Positions 32,695 to 44,315 of a stretch of 64,000 nucleotides of DNA are shown in pieces. A model generated the notes under the pieces. That model was not told where the DNA came from, searched no databases, and was given only the letters and a program-made list of their open reading frames with translations. The stretch is from Helicoverpa zea (lineage: Eukaryota > Arthropoda > Insecta > Lepidoptera > Noctuidae). Where the stretch lies: contig NC_061463.1 in the NCBI RefSeq assembly GCF_022581195.2, forward strand, positions 1,426,001-1,490,000, given 5' to 3'. The translations under genes and the position numbers were made by a program. The first letter of the stretch is position 1. Each line of letters begins with the position of its first letter.

Positions 32695-33140
32695 ATATCG
32701 CGATGCTTTACAAACACGGAGGAAGGAAAGATAATGGAGATGCCATAAGGAAGGTAGGTCAGGCTCCTTCTTGTAAGTTAGTGATGATAAGTTACTAGAG
32801 CACTAATGAGGCGTTCGGGTTCCTTGTTAAACCACTCTGTCAAAGATTGGTCTGGATTGATTGGTGATTGTATTTTGAAAATAATGGTACACCCAAAATA
32901 ATGGATGATACAAAATAATGGGGGTTTAACCGCGATAAAATCCGTAAAAGTAGTTTTATTTAAATGTCTATTATTCGCGTGAGTGTAAGAAATCAATAAT
33001 GTGTGGGTTCTAATGAAGGCATATAAGGGCGCAGCATATATCGTTCCTCGTCCCCTAAACACCGGCATTTTGGCGTGCTAATTTCTTAGGAGATTTTACG
33101 TTATAACATCTCCGCTAGTGATTTTGTTCTCCATGTTTAC
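32695..33140 (-). repeat. Dispersed repeat also present at 15245 and 17985
   Basis: GGCGTTCGGGTTCCTTG, AAGGCATATAAGGGCG, ACACCGGCATTTTGGCG and CATCTCCGCTAGTGATTTTG follow in the same order as in 17985-18300. The copy at 15245-15390 carries part of it inverted. Confidence 0.6.
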
Positions 33141-34665
33141 AACGCAACATGTTAGGCCGCAAAGGAAATTAAATTCCGTAGCCGATCCACGCTAAGATTG
33201 CGTCCCTGATATGTCTGAGGTTAAATGACGTCATCGTTTCAGATATTTCAGATATCGTGCGTTGTAAAGGGGTATGAAGATAGTTGAATGTTGTGGTAGT
33301 AAAAAGATAGTATAGTACAAGTAATGGTAAGAGAGTTATGATAAAGAACTATGCTGATACACGCTGCTTAACCCAAATTTTGACAGAATCACGAGGAAAA
33401 AAATAAGACCAGAACATATTAGTTGTTGAACCTTATGAACGACTGTGATATTTTTATGTGTGATTGTTACTTTGCTATAAGCTCATTTCTTATCAATTTC
33501 AGATGGACAAAAACCATCTCCTAACTAACTAAAGTTATTTCGTCTGAATCGTTTTTTTTTTTCAGTAAAGTCAGTAATGGATAGTTCTGTATATTTAAAA
33601 ACTGTTTTACCACTTCCATTCAAGTCAATCCTTTCAATAAGGTCCTATTGTTTATCTTTGTTATACGCGAGTACCTACTAACCAAAGTACATCCATTGAA
33701 AAATCGACGACAGTTTCCGATGCAAAAGTCAGTAGCAGAGAACAGAATAAAACCTCCCACAAATATTGCAAGAAAAACAAGTACCTAATAATTGCAATTT
33801 TAAATACCAAGTGTGAACTAATCCCATTCCCTGCATGGCAAATTGAATTTACACGACGCATTCTTTTTCTCTACAAGGCGTTTGTTAGATAAATTGCATT
33901 GGTCGTGATTGGCGACCTAGCGCCCTGGTCGCTGGGCGCCCCGGTGACCACTCGAGAGCGTGTTCGAGTAGAGCTTATTATTTCGAATGTCATGTCTGTA
34001 ATTTTTGCAATTTATTTCTGTGATTTTTCTTCTTATTTGGTTTGGTTTGTAGTGATGTTTTTTTGTTTTGGTACAAGATGATTGGATTTTAAATTGATGA
34101 TTGGTTTTGTGGTCATATAAGTTTAAACTTATACATATTATTACAAGTTAGGTATCTTTTGAAAATCTTTAGGTATCCTATGCAATGACAAACCTCTATT
34201 TTGCACTGTTAGCCATAAATGACATATAATAGAATCATTTCACCTTTTTCCCAACTTACAGTACCTACTTTGGAACAAAAAACCCTCTTTTAAATAATTC
34301 TAACTCAAACTTTCAAGAAAATTAATTATCACAACAAACGTAAATCTCAACCCTAAAATGTTCAAAGACATAATTGCGGACTAAAACATCAACAGGGTAC
34401 CTTTAGATTTTATTAAACCGGACAAGCGGAGGAAAGTTGAAATTTTATGTAAATTTGGCACAATTATGCCGAGTCAGCGGCGGAGGACGGATAACTTGGA
34501 CAGATGTGGAGGTAAATGTTACGCCATTTTGTGGGTTAAGATTAGGGTTTTCGACTAAAGTGTTAAAAACAGTGTTACTATACATTTATCACTAGTTCAT
34601 TAAAACAGTTCGAACTGCTAAGTACTAGCTACAAAATGTATTAAATAAATGTCATCATAAAAAAT

Positions 34666-34810
34666 AATTTATTTATTTATTTATTTATTTAATAGTTTTG
34701 TACACATAAAAACACAAAGAAGAATAAATAATAGAAACAATTGTACAAGGGCCCAGCTTATCTCTAAAGAAATTTCTTCCAGCAGGCCCGTTATGGGAGA
34801 GTTAGAATAA
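34666..34810 (-). repeat. TTTA microsatellite and LINE 3' tail
   Basis: About seven TTTA units (34666-34693) are followed by CAATTGTACAAGGGCCCAGC and TTTCTTCCAGCAGGCCC. This is the arrangement at the 3' end of many insect LINEs, read on the minus strand. The clade is not certain. Confidence 0.5.
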
Positions 34811-35964
34811 AAGAGATAGGTACAGATAGACAGTGTAAAAAGAAAGAAGACTACTGTAAATTACTGTATTTTTTTTTATTTGAGAACATTAACTGGCATT
34901 AACACCATTAACCAGCGACTTATGTTTAAATCGACCCCTGTCCCATGAGTGAATTGGAAAATCTGTAACCAATGTGTTGTTTCTTCTTTTACGCTCGAAA
35001 TAAGTTTAGTTGCCGCCTTATGTTCAGATAAACTTAGTAACCGATGCTGTTATTTCATCACTTCTGCTTATGAACATTTTAGTTATGTAACTTAATAAAC
35101 TTAACGTCCAGATAAACAAAGTAGTCAATATCTACAAGATTTCTTTACACTTCACTATTCCTAAGAATCCTCATAAGAACTTTTATGTAGAAACCCTATC
35201 AAGGATACAGAGAGATAAGGTAAAGGTGAAGGGTTCATGAGGTTATGAGTAGTCGTCTTATGTTGAGGGTTTCGCTGATACATCAACACTTACAAAGTTA
35301 TTATGCAAACATAACCAAAGTTACACAGTGTTTACACGAGCACTTTCCTTGATATACTCTTACAAACTTTGATGAACATGTTTTCGCTCAGTTTAAGTTT
35401 TGTTTTTATTGGTTTATTAAACGTGGTTGCTAAAATAAGTGATAAGTATTGTAATCTCAACATCATGATCATTAAATTGGAATCTAATTAAGGAATTAAA
35501 GGTCTTTTAATGAAAAATATCAATTATTAAAAATCCAGAGTCGCAAGAACGACTAGAGCTATGAAAAGTAGAGAATTACTTTATAAATTAGATATCAGTC
35601 AAATACTAAATTCTTTATTAAGATTACATTTTCATAATTATGAATACTTTAGAATAACATTATGAGAACTTTCTATCCCTATATCTGTACAATCTAACGT
35701 AAATATTTTCAGTCAACTTTACCAATTTACCGAATATTTTTAACATAACCTTTAGATATCTTTCAAGAAACTACTAATCTAACTCAACTGAAACCAAACT
35801 AATCTTACTATCACAATAAATAACAAAAGCAGTTGACAGAAGCTGTCTCCAAAAACTTATCGAACACTTTACAATGTAGAAACTTCAAATTAATGACACC
35901 CCGTCACGAAGGGGTCGGCAGAATTCAAGGTAAACTCACCAAAGATTAATGGACTTCCTTAGCA

Positions 35965-36335
35965 AAATCCTACTAACTAATATTACAAATGTGAAAGTTT
36001 GTGAGACTGTACGTATGTATGTTTGTTATTCTTTCACGCAAAAACGGCTGAACCAATTTGGTATGTAGTTATGTGATATGATATTATTAACATATAGGCT
36101 GCTTTTTATCAGCACACCCGGCGGGCGAAGCTAGAAGCAAGTATTATACCTAAATGTGAAAGTTTGTGAGAATGTATGGACGTGTGATTGTTATTCTCTC
36201 AAGCAACAATGGCTGGGCCGATTTGGTTGAAATTTGGAAGATATATGTCACCATGGACTGACACAGGCTACTTTTATCCCAGTCAACAGGGGTGAAAAGA
36301 CCGAGGCGAAGCCGCGGTCAGAAGCTAGTATATAT
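35965..36335 (+). repeat. Two tandem copies of a dispersed repeat (GCGAAGCTAG type)
   Basis: Each copy holds AATGTGAAAGTTTGTGAGA, CGGCTGAACCAATTTGG or a variant, GGCTGCTTTTTATC or a variant, and an end like GCGAAGC...AGAAGC. The second copy (from about 36152) starts about 190 bp after the first. Related copies, some inverted, are at 48735-48915, 50365-50645, 59150-59310 and 61510-61705. Confidence 0.6.
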
Positions 36336-37334
36336 TATATCAGAAGTATTTTATTTTAGGTAAGATAAGGATAATACTCAAGTAATTTTGAAGTATGTTC
36401 CTTCCTTGGGGGAAGGTTCTTGTTTGAACAAGACTGAGATCATAGTGTGTATATAGCCGATGTTACAACGAAGATAATATTATATAATAATAGTGGAGAA
36501 GTTGGGTTGTTTGTTTAGCCTGCTTATATGAAGACAAAGCTTCTTGTAAAGGAACTTTTATGAAAATAGAAAATTGCCGAAATCTTTTGCTGAAATGAAT
36601 GATAGCATACCATTTAATTTTGATTTTATTTCTACGCATTGAATATTAAGAACGATGAAACCCTTAATTTATTCATTTCAGATAACGATTGCCAGTACAT
36701 TATTATTTATTTGAAAATGAAGAAAGTTTGCGAATAAGTTTGACTGAATTAGAGTTCCTTAGTACTCTTCATTAATATCAAACAGGCTTCATTAATATCA
36801 AAAACTACAGAATCATGGATATTAAAAATTACACCAGAGAGAACAGTTCTATCTAGGTATCACTAAGTATGATAATTTTGCAATCCTGAAATTCTAATTG
36901 CAATTTCGCAATTCTAATTGTATTTCCTGTCGTGATTGTCCAACACTACATAATTAATTTTAGCTAACTTCGTCAAACTGTCTCCGAAAATAGCGGAACT
37001 AAACCATAAAATGTTATTACAGGGTCCGTTTTCAAATTAGCAATTAGGGAACTTTTGAAATCAACCCAATTTGGACTGTGATGTCGGCTTAAATCCTGTC
37101 CTTCCGTGTAATACGATTTAAGGTAAAACTATTTTATTTAATGTCCGTTTATCGGCTTATCTATTTTCAAATTCAGTATTTGGTGATGCCAAACACAAAA
37201 CGCTTTATTTGATGATCATAATGAAACAAGGATTATAGGTACGGTTAAATCGAACACTTTAAGAGAAGTAAAATTATTAATACCTGATACTTTAAGCTCA
37301 CACGGACTTTCATAGCTTAAAGTTACTGTTACAG

Positions 37335-37395
37335 CCTTTTATCGTCCCACTGCTGGGCACAGGCCTTCTCTCACACGGAGAAGGATTGAGCATTA
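37335..37395 (-). repeat. LINE 3' tail fragment
   Basis: On the minus strand CTCAATCCTTCTCCGTGTGA, GCCTGTGCCCAGCAGTGGGA and CGATAAAAGGCTGTAACAG match 50690-50795 in order. Confidence 0.6.
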
Positions 37396-37762
37396 AGTAG
37401 TTAAGAAAAGTTTATTTGAATGTGCTTATCTCAGAAACTACAAGTTGATTTAAATAAATTGTAGTGATAGACATTTTTATCCAGGAAGACTGTAGGGTTC
37501 GTTTAATCCAGGTAAGCGAAGTAGTTTTTATGGGATGAAGTTCACCTTGATCCCATGCCGAAAGCTAGTTAATTCGTCAATTGAAACCAATAGATCTCTA
37601 ATCCCAAAATACCTAAGTATATAACAATAAGGTACTGTTTTTACCACCAAAAATAAAACCAACCCTACAGGACAGGAGCAGAAATCAAGATAATTGGCGC
37701 TCATTTGTTAACAGATTATCCTCACTAAACTTTTGTGAAAAAGCTTTTGTTTACCAGAAATA

Positions 37763-39892
37763 AACCGGCCAAGTGCGAGTCGGACTCGCGCACCGAGGGT
37801 TCCGTACAAATCCTGTACAGATAAAAAGTGAGTCTCGCGCCAACCGTTCAGTTTAGAACAATCATAGTTATGGTAATTTCGTGAGAGTCAAAATAGCTAA
37901 TATTTTTTATTTTATAATATAACTAAAATAGTAGGCCAGTACTTTGTAAAAGTTATTTTATTAAAGTTATTTATATACAAAATTTAATAGTCATCATTCA
38001 GAAATCTGATTGAAAATAACTAATTATGTCTTAAAGGTCATTGGGCATATCTGACCCGCTTTGTAAAAAGTGGCGGACATGAATCAAAGTAGTTTTGAAT
38101 CGTGGAGAATGGTATGACGTTTCTTTGAATATAAATATTTTATTAAAATTCCATGGAGACGAATGTCCAGGATCGTTTGAAAAATATAAAAGACAAGCAG
38201 TTTCAGAGGATTGTACAGGTTGCAATGCTAGTTTTTATTGTTAAAGACTTTTCATAAAGAAAGAACATGCCAATTCGGATGACCAGGTTCTGATGAGGAT
38301 CTGGAAACCCTGAGAAATCGATGGCAACTCTTGAATATTGTAGGCACGCATCGAGTCAAAACCAGACATGTGAGTGTATTTTTGAGGGTACTTGTAAACA
38401 GTGAAGGTTTGGAGCTGATTTGATTATGGAGACTACAGAGAGTCGAGGGAACTTCTGAACGGTATGTTGCAACTACCACGTGTTTGGGCTTATTTTATTC
38501 GTATTGGCGAAGACTTTCCACATAGATAGGTTTAACTGCCATTGTGGCATCGATAGCAAAGATCAGATATAGTTATGGGAACTCCTTTACAATTTATAAC
38601 GTAACCTAGTGTTGGAGCTTATTTTATTTTAGGTGATGAGAATTCACTACTAATGGGATCTTTTATTTTTTTAAACATACATAGAGTTCTCTCGACTTTC
38701 TCACGTCTCCATCATCAGGTAAGCTCTAAACTTTCACTGTTTGATAGTATCACCAGACATACATCTGAGAATCAAGTTTTAATCCTATGCATGCCTACAA
38801 TTTCTGATAGTTGCCCTCGATTTCTCAGGATTTCCATCATCAGATCCTGACCTGATGACAATGGAAATAAACGGCGAGTATACTCTTTCACTACAAAGAA
38901 ATGATTTCTCAAATCCGTCAAACTTGGTCGTTTAAATTCCCCATTGAAATGAGGAAAATATTTGATGTTTACACCTGATTTTCTCTAGAATCCCATGGTT
39001 CACATAGATGCGACTAATGCCATAGTAAATCAGAGCCTTTATCATTATACTGTGCTATATTTCGTTCGTATCCGCCGTGGGTATGGTTTCCATACTAAGG
39101 TGCCCAATGACCTTTGAATGATTTAAAATTTTTCACAGTTTAGAGGCAATTATATTTAAGAAGTGTTTGATATGAATTTCAACTTTAATATCTCTACGCG
39201 TTCATGTAAAAAAGGGTAGGTAGTAAGTTTATAATTATTAAAAAAATATTTTATGTCGTGTAAGCAAAAATAATATTTTAATATTTTATGTAACTTCAAA
39301 TTTATCATTTTCGCAATTTTTCCTTTATCTGTACTATATAACGCTGCTTCGTGGCGAATTTCAAGATTCTGAGTTCACGGGAAGTACCTTGTAGGTTTTG
39401 ATTCCCTAGCGTGTGACGGAAATTCGTTTAAGGTGTCGGCATAACTGCTGTATCTTTTGATCGCGTTAACTTAGAAGTTTGATTTTTTTACTGCCTAAAG
39501 GGACAATAGACTTAGGTATTTGGTATAAATTTCAATTTGATATCTTTATTCGTTCGTGAGAAATAAGGTAGTAAGTTTCATTTTATTAAAATATTTTTTT
39601 TATATTATATAACTAAAAAAATGAGTTTTTCGCAATTTTTCCTATATTTGCATTATGTGACAATGCTTCATGCCAAATTTCAAGACTCTGAGTTTACGGG
39701 AAGTATCCTGTAGGTTTTGATTCCTTTGCGAGTGTCCAAAATTTGTTGAAAATATCGACATAATTGGCTGTATCTTTTGATTGGCTTGGCTTAGAAGTTT
39801 GATATTTTCACAGCTTAAAGGGACAATAGACCTGAGTATTTCATGTGAATTTCAGCTTGATACGTCCACGCGTTCTTGAGATAAAGGGTCTT

Positions 39893-39951
<59 letters not shown>

Positions 39952-40013
39952 GGACAACAAAGTGATCCTATAAGGGTTCCGTTTTTTCCTTTTGAGGTAC
40001 GGAACCCTAAAAA
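37763..40013 (+). repeat. Composite repeat of about 2.25 kb
   Basis: It begins AACCGGCCAAGTGCGAGTCG and ends GAGGTACGGAACCCTAAAAA, borders I associate with a family common in Lepidoptera. Inside, about 38266-38478 and 38660-38850 are imperfect inverted copies of each other. Two roughly 270-300-bp direct repeats (39313-39600 and 39628-39890) share TTCGCAATTTTTCCT, GGGAAGTA, GTAGGTTTTGATTCC and AAAGGGACAATAGAC. A GACA microsatellite and GTGATCCTATAAGGGTTCCG follow. It contains no credible gene; class unknown. Confidence 0.65.
39892..39951 (+). repeat. GACA microsatellite
   Basis: About 15 uninterrupted GACA units lie inside the composite repeat, the last followed by GGACAACAAAG. Confidence 0.95.
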
Positions 40014-41071
40014 TGACCTCCTGGGATTACATGGGAAACCTCTCTTTGGGTTTTTATAGGGAAATGGGAATAGGGAATTGAGATGCTTATCTGCTCTCAG
40101 CTGTTAATATGCCTTACACGTGTTAACGATCAATGTGAGATTTAGTAACTAATTATGTAAGTGGGTTCATGTAATGATAAACGCAAAAAATATACTGATT
40201 ATATAACTACTATGAAATAAAATATGTTTTGATAACCTTTTATCAATTGTCCGTACTGTATCAATTAAGCTATTCAAAATAGGCCTTTGGATACTGATGG
40301 AATGAATGTTTAATAAGAGTTAATTTTCAAAATGGGTTTAAAATTTAAAATGGTGTCGTGAAATGCATAATGAACTACTTAGATCAAATGTTATGTACTG
40401 TGTGATGCGAGTCATACCTAAATATTTTCTAAATTGAATCTTTTAAGCGTTTGAGACAAACAAAATTGGGACTGCCAAAGAGATCAATGAATATAATGTG
40501 CAAATTTCAATAAAGTAAATTGAATCGGAAATAAGATTGGAAACTCATTTATTTGTGTTGAAAACTTCATATCTTTTAACTCAAAACTTTCTCATTGTTC
40601 AAAATCTAAGAAGAAAATAAACATTACTTTTGCGTCTGTATTTCTAAGCCCATATTAGAACTATGCCACATTTATAATACATATTTACTTAACAGAGTAA
40701 ACTTTGACTCTTCTCTCTTCTTAGCAATAATAATATTAATCTATCAAAATCTTGATGTTCAAGAGGCCTTTGTCTGTAGCTAATAATGATATTGGATAGG
40801 CTGTTTAGACAGCTGTCAAAATCATCTTGTTAGAACCCTTAGATAAGGTTAATGCTAACAATGTCGTTAGTATTAATTTTAGTATCTAAAGGAATGATTC
40901 TAGTAAATCCTATTACTATGGTTTCATAGATTATGACGGCTTTGTATATCATAGTAAGGTAACTAGCAAATGCTCATTCTACCCCCAACTATTACCCAAA
41001 TTGATTTAGAAAGAAAACAAAAAAAAAACTTTGAAATATGTCGGATAGGAAAACTATGAAAAAAATCTGCA

Positions 41072-41149
41072 AAAAACCGATCAAGTACCCGTAGGACTCG
41101 CATACAAAGTGCTGTGTACCATTATTTATAAAACGGAACCCTAAAAATG
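41072..41149 (+). repeat. Short deleted relative of the composite repeat
   Basis: It starts AACCGATCAAGTACCCGTAG and ends AACGGAACCCTAAAAA, keeping only both ends of the family seen at 37763-40013. Confidence 0.55.
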
Positions 41150-41397
41150 CTCGTATTCTACTACTTACTTATGTTTTTGTTCGGTCTTAACGCACCCTAA
41201 GAAGTAAATGTCAGTTAATTAGTACGCCTTCAGTCGTATGATAGCATACCTCTATGTTCAGAATAATTAGCTTTTGTGGGAGAATTAAATGGGATTAAGA
41301 CCCGTCTTTGCCAAAGCTACTCATTTCGTATGATTTTTTTACTGAAGCATTTTATTTTTATTTAGACCTTTTGCTTGAATTTCCTGACTCATGTGAA

Positions 41398-41640
41398 CCA
41401 AGGTCATCGACATAGCCTACCGAATCAGCAAGCTGAAGTGGCAGTGGGCTGGCCATATTAGCCGAAGAACCGATAACCGTTGGGGTAAACGAGTTCTAGG
41501 GTGGAGACCACGCCTCGGCAAACGTGGCAGGAGCTGGATGCGAGAAGCCGAAAATAGATCTCAGTGGCGTGCACTTGGAGAGGCCTATGTCCAGCAGTGG
41601 ACTGCGATAGGCTGATGATGTGATGTGTGATGTGTGAAGA
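41398..41640 (+). pseudogene. 3' end of an RTE-like LINE
   Basis: The frame reads KVIDIAYRISKLKWQWAGHI, then RRTDNRWGKRVLGWRPR and finally WRALGEAYVQQWTAIG before a stop and a TGATGTG-rich tail. This is the C-terminus of insect endonuclease-reverse transcriptase LINEs. Compared with 56345-56735 it lacks the segment around GRPPTRWTDDL, an internal deletion. It is 5'-truncated and dead. Confidence 0.75.
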
Positions 41641-42500
41641 AAATAATTAGATATATTTGTTTGACTTTCATAAGTGCTTGTAGTGAAATAAACGATTTGA
41701 CTTGCCTTTGAAACTTGCAGACGCATTTTACATAAAATTGAGATAAATTAATACGTATTGTAGTGATGTGAAAAACAGCTTAAATCAATCCCAAAACATT
41801 GTTAATACTACAATAAACAGCCCAAAATTCGTCGTTCTAAAATTCTATCAAGCACGCTAGCAACGGCTTCTAAATAAATGATCCGGCTAAGTCGACCTAG
41901 CAGGTAATGCTATCAAATATGTAAGAATCACTCTCAAGAGCCCTGGTTAAGGCTCAACAAATAATAAAGTGTGATAGAACGTTTTACTGGTTGAAAGTAG
42001 GCTAGTAGTTTTAAGATCTTCTTCGTCACTTCGTCAGTTCTTTGTTAGATTTTCAGCGCGAGAACGCGCGGTTTGTATGCACATTTAGGTGCATTAGCAA
42101 ACAATTGACAACTACGTATCGATTGAAAATATGACGCCTAAAACCGCATGATTGACTTTTTGTCGCTCGAAATATAAAGCGCGTAGGAAAACCGAGCGGA
42201 AAATCCCCTAGTGTTAAAGAGCTCTTGTGAATGTCGATATGGTTAGAAAGACTATTTATTACTTGTGAATGTAGGCACAAGAGCATAGAAGCAGAAAATA
42301 TGCTGCGCCGACCCCAAATAAAATTGGGATAAGTGCAGAAGGTTGATAATGATGAACGTTTCTAATCAGGGTATTAATGATAGATTATTCCAATTTCCAA
42401 AGTAAACTGTTTTTGTTACTTTACTGTCAGTTTTGAGCTGGGTTTGGGTTTCATTAATTTTACAGCTTTTATAATTACATTTTGCTATAATATTTAACTT

Positions 42501-42950
42501 ACCAATATCAAAGCGAAGAGTGGCAACGGCGCATGATGCGTCGCCATCAGCGTCCCGGCACCAAGACTGAACGTCACTAGAAGTGACCCGGCTAGCTCCC
42601 ATTCCGGGGCAGCTAGTAACAATAGCTCGTTCACTATAATTTAACAACTTACCAATATCAAAGCGAAGAGCGGCAACGGCGCATGATGCGTCGCCATCAG
42701 CGTCCCGGCACCAAGACTGAACGTCACTAGAAGTGACCCGGCTAGCTCCCATTCCGGGGCAGCTAGTAACAATAGCTCGTTCACTATAATTTAACAACTT
42801 ACCAATATCAAAGCGAAGAGTGGCAACGGCGCATGATGCGTCGCCATCAGCGTCCCGGCACCAAGACTGAACGTCACTAGCAGTGACCCGGCCAGCGCTA
42901 GTGCTTCCCATTCCGGGGCCGCTGGTAACAGCGCTAGGCACAACACTATT
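42501..42950 (-). repeat. Triplicated 150-bp unit spanning an exon end and its splice donor
   Basis: ACCAATATCAAAGCGAAGAG recurs at 42501, 42651 and 42801, an exact 150-bp period. The first two units differ by one base (42521 against 42671). The third is the real exon and differs more, with a 9-bp in-frame length difference and several substitutions. Each unit keeps a GTAAGT donor on the minus strand (starting 42502, 42652, 42802). Reading past the first donor in the cyclase frame meets TAA four codons on. The upstream AG in the copies would give a 131-base exon of the wrong phase. The extra copies therefore look like non-functional pseudo-exons, although their cyclase frame is open. Confidence 0.85.
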
Positions 42951-43009
42951 GACAGCACGAATGTGATGACGGATAGTGATGCGATCGCTTTTGTTTGGGT
43001 TGATAGTTC
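42803..43009 (-). CDS. Adenylyl cyclase exon: second and third helices
   Basis: This 207-bp exon (69 codons, phase 0 on both sides) follows the acceptor TTCTCTTGTTACAG and ends at the donor GTAAGT (42802-42797). It begins ELSTQTKAIASLSVITFVLS. It carries two hydrophobic helices, about exon residues 8-30 and 36-56, a short HHAP loop, and the start of the fourth helix, PLPLFALIL, which continues in exon 21675-21803. Helix spacing matches the first membrane cassette of known cyclases. Other open frames over this stretch, including one of 268 residues, come from the 150-bp repeat and are not considered coding. Confidence 0.82.
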
Positions 43010-43458
43010 CTGTAACAAGAGAAAAGATTTTTTTAATGACATATGTTATTGAAATAAATGGTTTGCAAAGTTGTTGGTGGACAGATACATTAATAACGAA
43101 AATCATTTCAATAAATAAATATGTACATTGGTTCTCTTTATTTGTGTACAACTTTGTGGGAGTCCCCGACAATACTATGAGACATTAGTTCAGACTTTAT
43201 GGGACTTTCCTAAAATATTTCCTTTGAATTAAAACATTGCACACAGAAAATGCTTATGAAGTAATAAAAAACGGGTGCTAATTAAACAGGCTTCTTTTTA
43301 AAATCATTATTCGCCCCCAAAAAAGTATACTGCCTTCTAAATTACTAAGTCAGCCACAATTGACGGGCATCTAAATAATACTATCTTAGCCACTCGTTAT
43401 CTTCTAAGTAAACCACTCTAAATACATCTCAGCAAAAAATTTGAAGCTAATTATAGTA

Positions 43459-44315
43459 AGTTCAACTCAGTCTTGCGCGCGGCCTTATGTGTGGGTAACC
43501 CTTGTACATACACAGTGACTTTGTGTGCGTGACAAGAGGTACAGTCGGGTACAAATACAGTTATTTAGGGGTTACGGCAGCGGCTGTTTAAAGAAAAACA
43601 GTTATTACGTAATTTAATGTTTATTTATTTATAATGATTCTGAATCGCTACTTGAAAAATCAAATGATGAATTTTCGGATTCGCTACTCTCACCGAGGTA
43701 AATTATAAATTTTGACTCCATGTCAAAATGTCTATAGTATTTTTCTTTTTTCTTTTGTACATGTCGACAAGTATTACCCAACATCCCTTCATCAATATGA
43801 CTTAAACGTTCATTTATGAGTTTCATTATTTCCGTCTTATTTTGGTCGACATTAAGCGAAGCAATATTATTTTTTAAAATTCCCCACACATTTTGTTTAC
43901 ATTATTATACTAGATTATACGTCTTTTTACATTCTTAGTCCACACTTTTATTTATTGTCCGCGTACCCCGAGATCTAGAAAATATGTAAGGAGTATTTAA
44001 TTCATCTTAGATATTTCACCTCATTTATTTCTTAGATACTGTCAACGTCAATTTGAAAAAACTTATGAGAAAATAATGAAAAACTGTAAAATGTAATAAT
44101 AAAAAGCTTTGAATGTTGTTTCATTTTTTGAAACGCTACCTGACTCCTTAAACATTTTCTCCGTGAAGAACTAGACATTTTCGTAAACGACTGTACCCAT
44201 AACAAAAAGCGATAAGAACACGTCATGCTCGGACGACGTCACTGTCACACGAATGAAAGTTGTATATTTACAAGCCGACGCACACATAGGGCCGCGCGCA
44301 AATCTGAGTTGAACT
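43459..44315 (-). mobile_element. Internally deleted terminal-inverted-repeat DNA transposon
   Basis: Ends of 35 bases (43459-43493, 44281-44315) are inverted copies with three mismatches, sharing AGTTCAACTCAG and TTGCGCGCGGCC. Similarity of the flanks continues outward (TTGAAGCTAATTA on both sides), so the true border or a nested insertion is uncertain. It keeps a transposase end and perhaps its start on the minus strand, in 857 bp. Confidence 0.75.
43629..43886 (-). pseudogene. C-terminal part of an IS630-like (DDE_3) transposase
   Basis: The frame, which lacks an ATG at its left limit, reads WGILKNNIASLN, then CRHVQKKKEKYYRHFD and an acidic, serine-rich tail ending SSSDSESL. The W..LK..IA..N, C.HV...E..Y and terminal SS.SESE pattern resembles animal DDE_3 transposases after the last catalytic glutamate. 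A possible beginning of the same gene, MSSSSRRKCLRSQ followed by a GTAGCG donor-like site, lies at about 44140-44180. The catalytic core is missing, so the element cannot move on its own. Confidence 0.55.

Larger units (their letters stand above)
30748..42500 (-). other. Large intron: AT-rich with repeat fragments
   Basis: No exon or RNA gene was recognised. Identified repeats are listed separately (31910-32342, 32695-33140, 34666-34810, 35965-36335, 37335-37395, 37763-40013, 41072-41149, 41398-41640). A GC-rich spot at about 33910-33965 has a short hairpin (GCGCCC, GGGCGC) and no assigned role. At about 31310-31345, GCCCATTTACCGAGGAAGGC resembles a phrase at 63748-63765, probably remnants of one repeat. 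At 33133-33259 two 11-base inverted ends (TTTACAACGCA) may mark a tiny MITE. Confidence 0.55.

Noticed and set aside
39892..39951. A CRISPR-like array or other functional tandem repeat
   Set aside because: It is a simple GACA run without spacers, inside a dispersed repeat of an animal genome.
42503..42633. The 150-bp duplicate as a working alternative exon
   Set aside because: The only AG in a suitable place gives a 131-base exon of the wrong phase starting with TGA, so it would truncate the protein.
42366..43172. Open frame of 268 residues on the minus strand with a repeated peptide
   Set aside because: It lies in another frame than the cyclase exon and arises from the 150-bp triplication; the membrane-helix frame has proper splice sites and phase.
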